Part shown: positions 14,944 to 23,542 of the stretch, piece after piece
How the letters are laid out: each line of letters begins with the position of its first letter
Position numbering within the stretch: the stretch's first letter is position 1
Source of the DNA: Bacteroidota bacterium
GTDB lineage: Bacteria > Bacteroidota > Bacteroidia > Flavobacteriales_D > Crocinitomicaceae
Direction: 5' to 3'
Length of the DNA stretch: 64,000 bases
Assembly (NCBI GenBank): GCA_016866255.1
Contig: VGMY01000007.1
Span: forward strand, 1 to 64,000
The notes under the pieces: model-generated
What the model was told of the DNA's origin: nothing
What the model saw: only the letters and a program-made list of their open reading frames with translations
Databases searched by the model: none
Program-made: the position numbers and the translations under genes

Positions 14944-15642
14944 ATGAAATCCATCATTTTCACCCTTTTATTTACCACTATTTCTATTTCATTCACCGCT
15001 CAAATCGGTTTGGATATTACCGCAAAAGGACAATTTAATTCCACATGGATGTTTAACCAGAACATCTCCGATGACGGTGCCGAACAAGATTACGCTCCGG
15101 GATGGGGAAGCCACTACGGACTTGGATTAGGAATGAGGCTTGGTTTTTTCGGTATTGGGCTAGAAACCAATTTTGGAAAGCATAATGCAGCATATAGTGG
15201 GGTGATTGCCAACCAAGATTATGCTTCCACGGTGGCATTAAGCACCTTTCAGCTGCCTTTATTTTTACGATTTCAAAACAAAGGAGGAGTTTACTTCGAA
15301 ATGGGGGTGCAATACAACCGCATTCGAAAAGCATTGTACACCCGTGAGAATCTTTTCCCGGTAAGCAGTGACGTTTCTGGTGATTATGCCAAAAGTTATT
15401 CCACCGCACTGATTGGTTTCGGCATCAACCGCAAAATTTTGAAAAGCGTTCCTTTAGGCTTTGTTTTTGGGGTTCGCTTACAATACGGTATCAAGGATGC
15501 CCGAGGGGTAGATGCCTACGGGCTCCCCTTGGACAATTCACTGATTTACCCGAACTATGCGAAAACGCGTGCTGCTTCTGCAGGAATCAATATTGGTTTG
15601 ATGTATACCATCGATACCAAAGAAAAGGAATCTGGGTATTAA
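14944..15642 (+). CDS. Outer-membrane beta-barrel protein
   Basis: About 232 residues with a signal peptide ending at SFTAQ. The rest is alternating aromatic/glycine-rich strands (GLGLGMRLGFFGIGLETNFG, FQLPLFLRFQ, VYFEMGVQYNRIRK, GFGINRKIL, FGVRLQYGIKDARG), the pattern of PorT/OmpW-like eight- to ten-stranded barrels of Bacteroidota. A transport or anchoring role cannot be read from sequence. It follows the right array by about 35 bases on the same strand, so it may be co-expressed and could serve the small secreted proteins. An ATG at 14938 is an alternative start. It ends in a 4-bp overlap with the convergent dtd gene. Confidence 0.65.
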   Translation: MKSIIFTLLFTTISISFTAQIGLDITAKGQFNSTWMFNQNISDDGAEQDYAPGWGSHYGLGLGMRLGFFGIGLETNFGKHNAAYSGVIANQDYASTVALSTFQLPLFLRFQNKGGVYFEMGVQYNRIRKALYTRENLFPVSSDVSGDYAKSYSTALIGFGINRKILKSVPLGFVFGVRLQYGIKDARGVDAYGLPLDNSLIYPNYAKTRAASAGINIGLMYTIDTKEKESGY

Positions 15643-16091
15643 TATCGATTCCGAGAGTCTAGCCACAACGTTACTGGACCATCGTTCTGCAAGGCAACCT
15701 TCATGTCTGCACCGAATTTCCCTGTTTTCAAGGGGACTTGGGCCGTTTGCTCCAATTGTACAATCGCTTGTTCATATAAGGGTACCGCAATTTCAGGAGG
15801 CGCTGCGTCAATGAAACTGGGACGGTTGCCCTTTTTAGTGGAAGCAAATAAGGTAAATTGGCTTACTAAAAGGATGGATCCTTGAACCTCAGTAACGTTT
15901 AAATTCATTTTCCCTTCCTCGTCCGAAAAGATGCGCAATCCCGCAATTTTTTTAGATAAATACTCGATGTCGTCTCCCGTATCATGGCTGGAAATCCCCA
16001 AAAACACCAACAACCCCCTTCCAATGGAGGCAATTGTTTCTCCTTCTACGGTCACAGCAGCCTCGTTAACCCGTTGTATCAATGCCCTCAT
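15639..16091 (-). CDS. dtd: D-aminoacyl-tRNA deacylase
   Basis: A 150-residue cytoplasmic enzyme that removes D-amino acids wrongly attached to tRNA. Family motifs are MRALIQRVNEAAVTVEGE at the start, LLVFLGISSHDT, LLVSQFTLFA (about residues 73-82) and the Gly-cisPro motif region NDGPVTLWLDS near the end, the two signature parts of the homodimer active site. It overlaps rsgA by 4 bases (16088-16091) and is presumably co-transcribed with it. Confidence 0.94.
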   Translation of the reverse strand: MRALIQRVNEAAVTVEGETIASIGRGLLVFLGISSHDTGDDIEYLSKKIAGLRIFSDEEGKMNLNVTEVQGSILLVSQFTLFASTKKGNRPSFIDAAPPEIAVPLYEQAIVQLEQTAQVPLKTGKFGADMKVALQNDGPVTLWLDSRNRY

Positions 16092-17035
16092 GCGTGCTTG
16101 TTTCTTCGGTAGGGATCGTCGTCGTTCTCGGCGAGCATGGAAACATAGTGATCATAACGCTGCCGATGGATTTCTCCTGAATGTACTGCTGCAGTTACTG
16201 CACAACCCGGCTCCTTTAAGTGCATGCAATTATTGAACTTGCAAGCGGACATTCTTACGCGGAATTCCGGAAAATAGTGCGACAAATGCTCCTTTTCTAA
16301 ATCAATTAAACCAAAAGAGCGAATACCGGGCGTATCAATCACGTAGGCGCCAAATTCCAACTTGTGCATTTCCGCAAACGTGGTGGTATGTTTGCCTTGA
16401 CGATGTACTGCGGAAATTTCCCCCGTTCGAAGGTTAAGGGTTGGATCTAAACCATTGACCAAGGAACTTTTTCCCACACCGCTGTTGCCTCCTAACATCA
16501 CTTGCCGTCCCTTCATGTGGTTGCGCAAAAAAGCTAAATTGCCTGGGTTGTTCGCCTGAATCGCAAAACACGGATACCCTAACGATTCATACAGCGTTTT
16601 CCATTCTTGAAAACGCTTATGGTCTTTTTCACGGTACAAATCCGTTTTATTAAATAGCAATACCGAAGGAATTCTAAACGATTCAGCCGCCACTAAAAAC
16701 CGATCAATGAACAAAGGGTGGGTTTCCGGTAAACGCAAGGTAACTATCAAGTAAAAAGTGTCAATGTTCGCCGCCAATAACTGCATTTCCTTGCTTAAAT
16801 TGGTGGCTTTCCGGGAAATATAATTGATCCTGGGTACAATGTCCTCAATAGCAAAATTGCCTTCGTCGTCCTTTTCGGAACTCAACACCACGCGATCTCC
16901 TGCCGCAATAGGATTCGTTAATTTCTTTTCCAACTGTCGAAGCCTTCCTCGTAAACGAGCCCCATGCACTTCACCGTCCAAGGTCTCAATCATGTACCAA
17001 CTTCCGGTGGATTTTAATACCCTTGCTTCCAACAA
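16088..17035 (-). CDS. rsgA: Ribosome small-subunit GTPase RsgA
   Basis: A 315-residue circularly permuted GTPase that acts in late maturation of the 30S subunit. An OB-fold N-terminal region (residues 1-75) is followed by the permuted GTPase domain: G4 NKTD comes before G1 GGNSGVGKSSLV, then DTPGIRSFG (G3). The C-terminal zinc knuckle has Cys-X4-Cys-X-His-X5-Cys (CKFNNCMHLKEPGC). All nucleotide-binding motifs are intact. The gene lies 1 base after the next upstream gene's stop and overlaps dtd, forming a tight cluster. Confidence 0.94.
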   Translation of the reverse strand: MLEARVLKSTGSWYMIETLDGEVHGARLRGRLRQLEKKLTNPIAAGDRVVLSSEKDDEGNFAIEDIVPRINYISRKATNLSKEMQLLAANIDTFYLIVTLRLPETHPLFIDRFLVAAESFRIPSVLLFNKTDLYREKDHKRFQEWKTLYESLGYPCFAIQANNPGNLAFLRNHMKGRQVMLGGNSGVGKSSLVNGLDPTLNLRTGEISAVHRQGKHTTTFAEMHKLEFGAYVIDTPGIRSFGLIDLEKEHLSHYFPEFRVRMSACKFNNCMHLKEPGCAVTAAVHSGEIHRQRYDHYVSMLAENDDDPYRRNKHA

Positions 17036-17036
17036 T

Positions 17037-17567
17037 TTACTTTATTATATGGTTTTGAGGAAAATCATAGGGCAGCTCACACCCGCTATCCTGTTGCTTC
17101 ATGCAAACCTTACGTTGTGCCTTTCCAAGGTAACGGGCAACGCATCGTGTTTGCGAAGAAGAGGCATCTAAAACAAAGGCTTCATAGCGTTTTTTGCCCA
17201 AACTTCGGATCAGGATAAACCGATTCGACCCAGCTCCATCCGCTGGGAGGTTCAATGCTTGACGAATTCGCTGATGCAGGGTCTCTTCTTGGTCCACTTG
17301 AGCATAAAACGTTCCCAACCATTCAGCACCATACGATGTTACCATGATGCGCTCTACGCTGTCGTTAGCTGCAGCAATGGCGGTTAACCCGAGGGTTTCT
17401 GCCACATCATTTCCCGCATAGGATATGTTCAATCCCCATCGAAAACCAACTTCTTTAATGGCATTGTTGCGTTCAAAACCAAAAGGGCGACCGGTTAAAT
17501 AATAGCTTGCCTGTGCACTCGCATTCAGTACAATGCACAAAACGAAGCCAAGCCAAATAGCTCGCAT
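17037..17567 (-). CDS. Hypothetical secreted protein
   Basis: About 176 residues, read from the ATG at 17565-17567, which begins a signal peptide (MRAIWLGFVLCIVLNASAQ). That ATG shares one base with the TGA of the metalloprotease gene, so the pair is probably coupled. The mature part has YYLTGRPFGFERNNAIKEVGFRWG and two cysteines near the end (VCMKQQDSGCE); no domain is recognised. It is conserved-looking in composition, likely periplasmic. Function unknown. Confidence 0.65.
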   Translation of the reverse strand: MRAIWLGFVLCIVLNASAQASYYLTGRPFGFERNNAIKEVGFRWGLNISYAGNDVAETLGLTAIAAANDSVERIMVTSYGAEWLGTFYAQVDQEETLHQRIRQALNLPADGAGSNRFILIRSLGKKRYEAFVLDASSSQTRCVARYLGKAQRKVCMKQQDSGCELPYDFPQNHIIK

Positions 17568-20371
17568 CAGTATTTCAGAATTTTGGTGATGTGCTGACCT
17601 GATAGGTGTCCAAAACGTAAGTAGTAAACCCCGGAAGCCATCGCGGCAGCAGGAATAGTCGCTTGGAACAGCCCTTCGGCACCTTGTTCCCAAACGGTTT
17701 TACCCGCGGCATCCAATAATTTTAAGGTTAACACTTGGCCCGTCCAGGTAACCTGAAAATCTTGGGTACTGGGATTCGGCTGTACTGAAAAATCGAGGGA
17801 AGCTTCGTCCAATCCGGATTGATCAACGAAAAAACAATCCGAAGTGTCTTGGCAGCCTTCTAGGGTAACAACTACGGCAAAGTTACCCGTAGGTTCGGAA
17901 GTGGTGAAGCTCTGATTGATGGCTCCCGGTACTGGCAAATTGGTCGCACAATCAATCCACTGATACGTAGCCCCGTTTTGTTGTGAACTCAAGGTAATAC
18001 CGTTGACGCTTACCGTATTTAATGGGGCAGGAAGCACCTGAAGTGATTGGCTAACAGAAGTTGCACAAACCCCAAGGGAAGGGCTAAAGGTATAACTCGT
18101 TGTTCCCGGAGATTGACTGCTTACTTGAGGAGACCAAGTACCCGACACCCCGTTAACTGAGGTTGTCGGCAAGGTAATCGCAGCGAATTGGCAAATGGGA
18201 TTCCATGCATCAAACGTTGGAGTTGTGGATGGCTGAACCGTTACTTGTATGGGAGTAGTCGTTGCGCATGCCGTTGCCACAGGAACAAAGTTGTACGTGG
18301 TTGTTCCAACATTTGCCAGGTTGAATGCTGGATTCCACGTTCCATTAATGCCGTTGCTTGAGGTGGTAGGTAAGGCAAAAGAGGAGTCGTTTTGACAAAC
18401 GGATGAAAGCCCATTGAACGTTGGTACATCTTGACCGCTGCACGTAATGGTGAAGTTGTTGTTTGAAATATCAAAAAACGTTCCCGCAGAAGACATGACC
18501 ATAACACGCGCGGTATTGGTGGTAAAGTTGGGGCACACAACAGTTTCAGAACCATCGTTGGCAGTGGAAGAAGACAGGACGTAGGGATAACTTTGTCCTC
18601 CGTTCACCGATAGTAAAATGCGAACGTCGGAACAAGAAATGGGAGCCACATCGGTATTGGCCACCGACCAGGTTACGGTTTGACTGCTTCCTCCGGGCCA
18701 GGTGATCCCGGCTGCGCTTGGATAGGTCACCACAAAAGGTCCTGCCGATGCATTGATGGTTACAGTAAGGTCTGTATAGTCGTTGCACGACCCAACGGCG
18801 TGATTGTCTCTTACGGAAAGTCGAAAATCCATCACCCTTGCAACAGACGGTAAAACTTCCCAAGTGTACGGGCCGTTGGAAGCTAAAGAGGATAATCTTG
18901 GAAAATAACGGTTGGAATCCAACGAAGGGTCAAAACTGCGGAAATTAGGGCCGCCAACAGCCGTTGCAACCGGAGGTTGGGTGGAAGCCTCGTTGTCCAT
19001 CTGTTCCCATAAAAAAGTCAGGACATCACCCTCTGGATCTGTTGCATGACCTGTCAAAACGAAAGGGGTTGACTTTGGAACTACGATGTTTCCGCTGGTC
19101 GAAGTAATGGTTGGCGCTGAATTATTTAACGCAGTAATTACCTCACATTGGTGACCGTTGCTCAAAATTTCATTGCTGATTTCTTGCAGGTTATAACCGT
19201 GAAAATAATCATCGCTGTTATTCTGTACATTGGGAGAGCAGATGCCTGCATATCCCATGATAGTGCTCGCACTTCCCGGCTCTCTGCGTGCAGCAGATAC
19301 GCTGTTGCAGTTGTTATTTTGCGTATGGTTTCCACCAAATTGGTGGCCCATTTCGTGGGCAACGTAATCAATATCAAAGGGATCACCAATTGGAGCTCCG
19401 CTTCCCGTTACACCTCTCGCTTTCTGCCCTCCTGAGCAAACCACTCCAAGCCCTGCAAGACCGCCGCTGTTGGTGCCAAAGACATGGCCAATGTCGTAAT
19501 TGGCGCTACCAATCACATTATCCGTATTCGATTGATTTTGATTAATCATGGAACCGGTATTTCCATTGGTAAAGGGATCGGTAGAGGCATTGGTGTAGAT
19601 AATGGAATTGTTGTTGGGAATGATCACCATGGTAATGGCAATGTCTTTTTCATAGACGCCGTTTACGCGGTTCATGGTTACCACCTGAGCTGCGGCAGCC
19701 TGGGCCACCGTTCCCCCATGGAACGTCGTATATTCGGCAGTTGCTGATAAGGCCAATCGATAGGTTCGAAGTTCGCAAGTGCCGAACATGGTTTTAACCG
19801 TCGGATCGGGTTTCATTTCGAAAGCTTCTTGCACGTCACAAAGCACTTGCTTGTCGGTCATAAATTCCTTTTTTCGATACACCACATAATGCGTTGCGTC
19901 GCCGTCAAACAAGGGATCGATGAACACGGTGCTATGTCCCGGTATAAAAATCATGGCATGCAAACCGGAGGGCGTGATATCCCATTTTCCGTAGGCTCCT
20001 GAGCCGTCAGTGGGATACGCGTCGAAGGTCATGATTTCTGGAAACTTCGCATTGTACTCCGGGTGCATGGTTTGATTTCTTTTAACCGTAAACGTATGCA
20101 AACTTCCGTCGGGATAGGGTAATTGTATTTCAGCAACGAACCCGTTTTGTTGGCCTTCTCGGTAAGTAATTCCTTGAAAAGCACCGATCAAATGTTCCGT
20201 ATTAAGCGAAAAATATCCGGCGTTGTTAGCGTGAATTCGAGGTATTTGAATGCTTGGTACGCTTGCTTCCGCAAGCTCTTTCCAGGGAAGGGCAATATTC
20301 TTCGAACTCTGGGCATATAGAGCACTGAAAAACAAAGAAAATGCAGCTATTAAAACGCAGATAATTTTCAT
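17567..20371 (-). CDS. Secreted M12B-like zinc metalloprotease with T9SS sorting domain
   Basis: About 934 residues from the ATG at 20369-20371 (an in-frame ATG 11 codons upstream is less likely, because the signal peptide MKIICVLIAAF...LYAQ begins here). A propeptide-like region is followed by a reprolysin-type catalytic domain with the zinc motif HEMGHQFGGNH at about residues 339-349 and a nearby GLGVVCSGGQ segment. After it come Ig/PKD-like domains, including two similar repeats with LPTTS.NG..GTW.P. The last 75 residues (FSVQPNPSTQDFQVTW ... GVYYLRFGH) are a T9SS type A domain. It probably acts as an exported protease on external proteins. The small secreted gene downstream is translationally linked. 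Confidence 0.88.
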   Translation of the reverse strand: MKIICVLIAAFSLFFSALYAQSSKNIALPWKELAEASVPSIQIPRIHANNAGYFSLNTEHLIGAFQGITYREGQQNGFVAEIQLPYPDGSLHTFTVKRNQTMHPEYNAKFPEIMTFDAYPTDGSGAYGKWDITPSGLHAMIFIPGHSTVFIDPLFDGDATHYVVYRKKEFMTDKQVLCDVQEAFEMKPDPTVKTMFGTCELRTYRLALSATAEYTTFHGGTVAQAAAAQVVTMNRVNGVYEKDIAITMVIIPNNNSIIYTNASTDPFTNGNTGSMINQNQSNTDNVIGSANYDIGHVFGTNSGGLAGLGVVCSGGQKARGVTGSGAPIGDPFDIDYVAHEMGHQFGGNHTQNNNCNSVSAARREPGSASTIMGYAGICSPNVQNNSDDYFHGYNLQEISNEILSNGHQCEVITALNNSAPTITSTSGNIVVPKSTPFVLTGHATDPEGDVLTFLWEQMDNEASTQPPVATAVGGPNFRSFDPSLDSNRYFPRLSSLASNGPYTWEVLPSVARVMDFRLSVRDNHAVGSCNDYTDLTVTINASAGPFVVTYPSAAGITWPGGSSQTVTWSVANTDVAPISCSDVRILLSVNGGQSYPYVLSSSTANDGSETVVCPNFTTNTARVMVMSSAGTFFDISNNNFTITCSGQDVPTFNGLSSVCQNDSSFALPTTSSNGINGTWNPAFNLANVGTTTYNFVPVATACATTTPIQVTVQPSTTPTFDAWNPICQFAAITLPTTSVNGVSGTWSPQVSSQSPGTTSYTFSPSLGVCATSVSQSLQVLPAPLNTVSVNGITLSSQQNGATYQWIDCATNLPVPGAINQSFTTSEPTGNFAVVVTLEGCQDTSDCFFVDQSGLDEASLDFSVQPNPSTQDFQVTWTGQVLTLKLLDAAGKTVWEQGAEGLFQATIPAAAMASGVYYLRFGHLSGQHITKILKY

Positions 20372-20451
20372 GTTTTTTTTCGTAAAATTACGAAAGCTAA
20401 GCAATCTAACGAAGGGAATTCTCTACATTTGACTTTAAATTTACACCGATC

Positions 20452-20733
20452 ATGAAAACAGCAATATTGAGCATCTTGCTACTTCTTATTGCCTTTTTAA
20501 GCCAAGCACAATCGTTGAAAGACTTCAAGAAAAAAACCGAAACGAACGCCAAAGAGCGAACGCAAATGTTGGATTTGCTGCGCACCGACATCAAAAATTC
20601 ACTGGAACAAGACGTCGTATTTGTGGTGGACCATTTTAAGGTCTTTGAAAAACACGGATTTATTTGGGGAGGACGCTGGAAACACTGCGACACCATGCAT
20701 TTTGAATACCGCCCAGAATTTTTTGTCCCATGA
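20452..20733 (+). CDS. Small secreted chimeric protein: unknown N-terminal domain joined to an M15 peptidase tail
   Basis: A 93-residue protein with a signal peptide ending at SQAQ (about residue 22). Residues 30-64 (AKERTQMLDLLRTDI ... VVFVVDHFKV) resemble the start of a small secreted family with VVFVVD. From about residue 65 to the end (HGFIWGGRWKHCDTMHFEY) it matches the last part of M15 D-alanyl-D-alanine carboxypeptidases, including one zinc-ligand His; the other ligands are absent, so no peptidase activity is expected. I infer an in-frame deletion fusion near 20644. The TGA overlaps the aroE start (ATGA at 20730-20733), so aroE may depend on its translation. Confidence 0.6.
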   Translation: MKTAILSILLLLIAFLSQAQSLKDFKKKTETNAKERTQMLDLLRTDIKNSLEQDVVFVVDHFKVFEKHGFIWGGRWKHCDTMHFEYRPEFFVP

Positions 20734-21461
20734 AAAAATACGGTCTCTTGGGGAAATCCCTTCAACACAGTTTTTCTCCTGCTTTTTTCAAAGATTATTT
20801 TCAATCCAATTCCATCGATGCCGAATATCAACTCCTTGAATTAGCCTCTATAGAAGAAGCCCGCCCTTTCTTGGATGGAAGCTTCCAAGGGCTGAATGTT
20901 ACTGTTCCTTATAAGGAAAGCATCCTTGCCTATTTGGAGGAGCTCACTCACGAAGCACAAGCGATTGGCGCCGTTAATACCATTGCCTTCCGCGGGGGCA
21001 AGACCCTGGGTCACAATACCGATGCCTACGGATTTCAGCGGTCCATCAAACCTTTTTTAACCTTCGAACACGAACGCGCGCTACTATTGGGAACAGGAGG
21101 AAGCTCCAAGGCTGTAGCCCATGTTTTAAAAACCCTTGGAATTCAAGTTAATTATGTGAGTAGGGAAACCAAAGGGCCGAACATTTTTTCCTACGACGCC
21201 GTCAATGAGGCGATGCTGTCCGCTTGTAAACTGATCGTTAATTGCACGCCGGTGGGTATGTATCCACTCTCAGCGGCCTGTCCACTCAAGGACCTCAAGG
21301 GGGTAGGTGAACGCCACTTGGTGGTGGATTTAATCTACCATCCCGAAGAAACTTGCTTGCTACACCATGCGAGGGAGCAAGGTGCTGCGGTATTAAACGG
21401 ACTTCCCATGCTTCATGCTCAAGCGCTCAAGAGTTGGGAGTTTTGGAATCAGTTTGATTGA
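20730..21461 (+). CDS. aroE: Shikimate dehydrogenase
   Basis: A 243-residue enzyme that reduces 3-dehydroshikimate to shikimate with NADPH in the chorismate pathway. It has the N-terminal substrate-binding motif YGLLGKSLQHSFSPAFF, NVTVPYKE (catalytic Lys in the usual place), GAVNTIAF, GHNTDAYGF (catalytic Asp), LLLGTGGSSKAV (dinucleotide binding) and NCTPVGMYP. The protein is slightly shorter than E. coli AroE (272), as is common in Bacteroidota. It starts in an ATGA overlap with the preceding small gene and its 3' end overlaps the convergent paaZ by 13 bases. Confidence 0.93.
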   Translation: MKKYGLLGKSLQHSFSPAFFKDYFQSNSIDAEYQLLELASIEEARPFLDGSFQGLNVTVPYKESILAYLEELTHEAQAIGAVNTIAFRGGKTLGHNTDAYGFQRSIKPFLTFEHERALLLGTGGSSKAVAHVLKTLGIQVNYVSRETKGPNIFSYDAVNEAMLSACKLIVNCTPVGMYPLSAACPLKDLKGVGERHLVVDLIYHPEETCLLHHAREQGAAVLNGLPMLHAQALKSWEFWNQFD

Positions 21462-23500
21462 TCCCGTTTGCGCACCATGGTTAATATCGTGGCCAACGCC
21501 ACGGTTTCTCCCGTTTCATCGTACACATCCACCAAGAATTTTACAATTCCTTTCGCAATGTCGTCCTCGCTGCGTTTTTCTTGATCGATTTTTTCTTTCA
21601 CGGTAAAACGTACCCCAAGCGTCGCACCTGGGTAAACCGGTTTGGTAAACCGCGCCTCATCCAATCCGTAGTTCAATAATACCGGCCCTTTTTGAGGATC
21701 CACGAACAAGCCTGCGGCCTTTGAAAGCACAAAATATCCGTGCGCTACGCGACGTTCGAAAATGGTTCCTTCCAAGGAGGTGGCGTCCATGTGCGCGTAA
21801 AAATTATCGCCGGAAACGTTGGCGAAATTCACAATGTCGGCATCGGTAACGGTATGCTTGTGGGTGAATACCGTTTCCCCGATCACCAATTCCTCGAAGT
21901 GTTTTCTAAACACATGCGGGTTCGCTTCGGGCATATCCGCCCCCACTTGAAACTGTTGGGTGATTTTGGTAATGGTGGAAGGATGTCCTTGAATGGCGGT
22001 GCGCTGCATGTAGTGCAAAACGCCTCGTTTACCGCCCATTTCTTCACCGCCTCCCGCTCGTCCCGGGCCACCATGGGTAAGCAAAGGCATGGGCGAACCA
22101 TGGCCCGTACTCTCCTTAGCACAGCGTTCGTTGAGCACCAAAACCCGTCCGTGCATGCTGCCAGCGCCCAACACATAATCCAAGGCTTCCGAATCGTCGG
22201 GGGTAACGATGGACGACACCAAGGAACCCTTGCCCATGCGGGCTAAGGTAATTGCTTCGCCCATCGATTGATAGGGCATGAGGGTTGACACCGGACCGAA
22301 ACACTCCACGTCGTGGACCTCAGTTTGAACTAAGGGATGGTTGTTACGGAACAATACCGGCGAAAAGAAGGCACCACGCCTGGCATCGGCTCCTTGAACC
22401 GAAACCTCCTCCAGCGAACCGAATACGATCGATTGGGATTTGGCTAAAAGTTGTGCGTTTTCCCGTACGCTTTCCACTTGTAATTTTGTCGCCAAAGCTC
22501 CCATCCGCACCCCTTCCACCGAAGGATCACCAACGGTTGTGGAAGCCAAACGTTTGGTGAGTGCCAACTGCACCTCATCGATGAGAACCTCCGGAACTAA
22601 AATCCTACGCACTGCCGTACATTTTTGTCCGGCTTTCACGGTAATTTCCTTACTTACTTCTTTGATGAACAGGTCAAATTCCGCCGTTCCGGGGACCGCT
22701 TTTTCCCCAAGTATACAAGCATTCAGCGAGTCTGCCTCCAAATTAAAGGAAACGCTGCGCTCGGTAATCTGAGGTAGTGCTTTTAGGATTTTACCTGTTT
22801 TGGCCGAGCCGGTAAAAGTTACCACGTCTTCCGTTTGGACGTCGTCCAAGATACCTCTTCCCAATCCAACAATCAATTGCAAAGATCCTTCGGGAAGTAT
22901 TTTGGAAGCGACGATGTCGCGGACCACCACTTCGGTCAAGAAGCTGGTATGTTCGGAGGGTTTTACCACAGCGGGCACCCCGGCCATTAAATTGACTGCC
23001 ATTTTCTCCAGCATGCCCCAGATGGGAAAATTAAAGGCGTTGATATGAACCGCCACACCTTGTTTTGGAAGCATGATGTGATGCCCGATAAAGGTTCCGT
23101 TTTTTGATAGGGGGGCGGCAACGCCGTCCACGTAATATGGTAAATCCGGAAACTGACGGCGGAGCGAAGCGTTGGCGAAGAGGTTACCTATGCCTCCTTC
23201 AATATCGATCCAAGAATCGATGCGCGTGGCACCGGTCATGGCACTGACCGCATAATAGCGTTCTTTGCGCTCCAATAAATGCAGCGCAAGTGCTTTGAGC
23301 ATCCGTCCTCGCTCTTGAAAGGTCATTTTTCGCAAAGGATTCCCACCCATCGCTCGTCCATAGTTCAACACTTCCGAAAAATCAATGCCTGCGCTGGAAA
23401 CTTCGCCAATTTTTTCTCCGGTAATGGCGTGAAATTGTTCGGTTTCTACCCCTTCACCGCTCACCCATTGTCCGAGAATGTAGTTCTGATATGTTTGCAT
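21449..23500 (-). CDS. paaZ: PaaZ-like bifunctional aldehyde dehydrogenase / MaoC hydratase
   Basis: A 683-residue fusion, the same size as E. coli PaaZ. Residues about 1-515 are an aldehyde dehydrogenase: INAFNFPIWG, VVTFTGSAKTGK, the general-base region FNLEADSLN, and the nucleophile in AGQKCTAVRR. Residues about 535-683 are a MaoC-type hotdog hydratase with DADIVNFANVSGDNFYAHMD carrying the Asp...His pair. In phenylacetate degradation PaaZ opens oxepin-CoA and oxidises the resulting semialdehyde. No other paa genes are in the window, so its pathway partners are elsewhere or it serves another CoA-semialdehyde route. Confidence 0.88.
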   Translation of the reverse strand: MQTYQNYILGQWVSGEGVETEQFHAITGEKIGEVSSAGIDFSEVLNYGRAMGGNPLRKMTFQERGRMLKALALHLLERKERYYAVSAMTGATRIDSWIDIEGGIGNLFANASLRRQFPDLPYYVDGVAAPLSKNGTFIGHHIMLPKQGVAVHINAFNFPIWGMLEKMAVNLMAGVPAVVKPSEHTSFLTEVVVRDIVASKILPEGSLQLIVGLGRGILDDVQTEDVVTFTGSAKTGKILKALPQITERSVSFNLEADSLNACILGEKAVPGTAEFDLFIKEVSKEITVKAGQKCTAVRRILVPEVLIDEVQLALTKRLASTTVGDPSVEGVRMGALATKLQVESVRENAQLLAKSQSIVFGSLEEVSVQGADARRGAFFSPVLFRNNHPLVQTEVHDVECFGPVSTLMPYQSMGEAITLARMGKGSLVSSIVTPDDSEALDYVLGAGSMHGRVLVLNERCAKESTGHGSPMPLLTHGGPGRAGGGEEMGGKRGVLHYMQRTAIQGHPSTITKITQQFQVGADMPEANPHVFRKHFEELVIGETVFTHKHTVTDADIVNFANVSGDNFYAHMDATSLEGTIFERRVAHGYFVLSKAAGLFVDPQKGPVLLNYGLDEARFTKPVYPGATLGVRFTVKEKIDQEKRSEDDIAKGIVKFLVDVYDETGETVALATILTMVRKRDQSN

Positions 23501-23542
23501 TTGGTTTAGTTTTTCGTAGGTAAATTTAACGAAAGAAACCGC

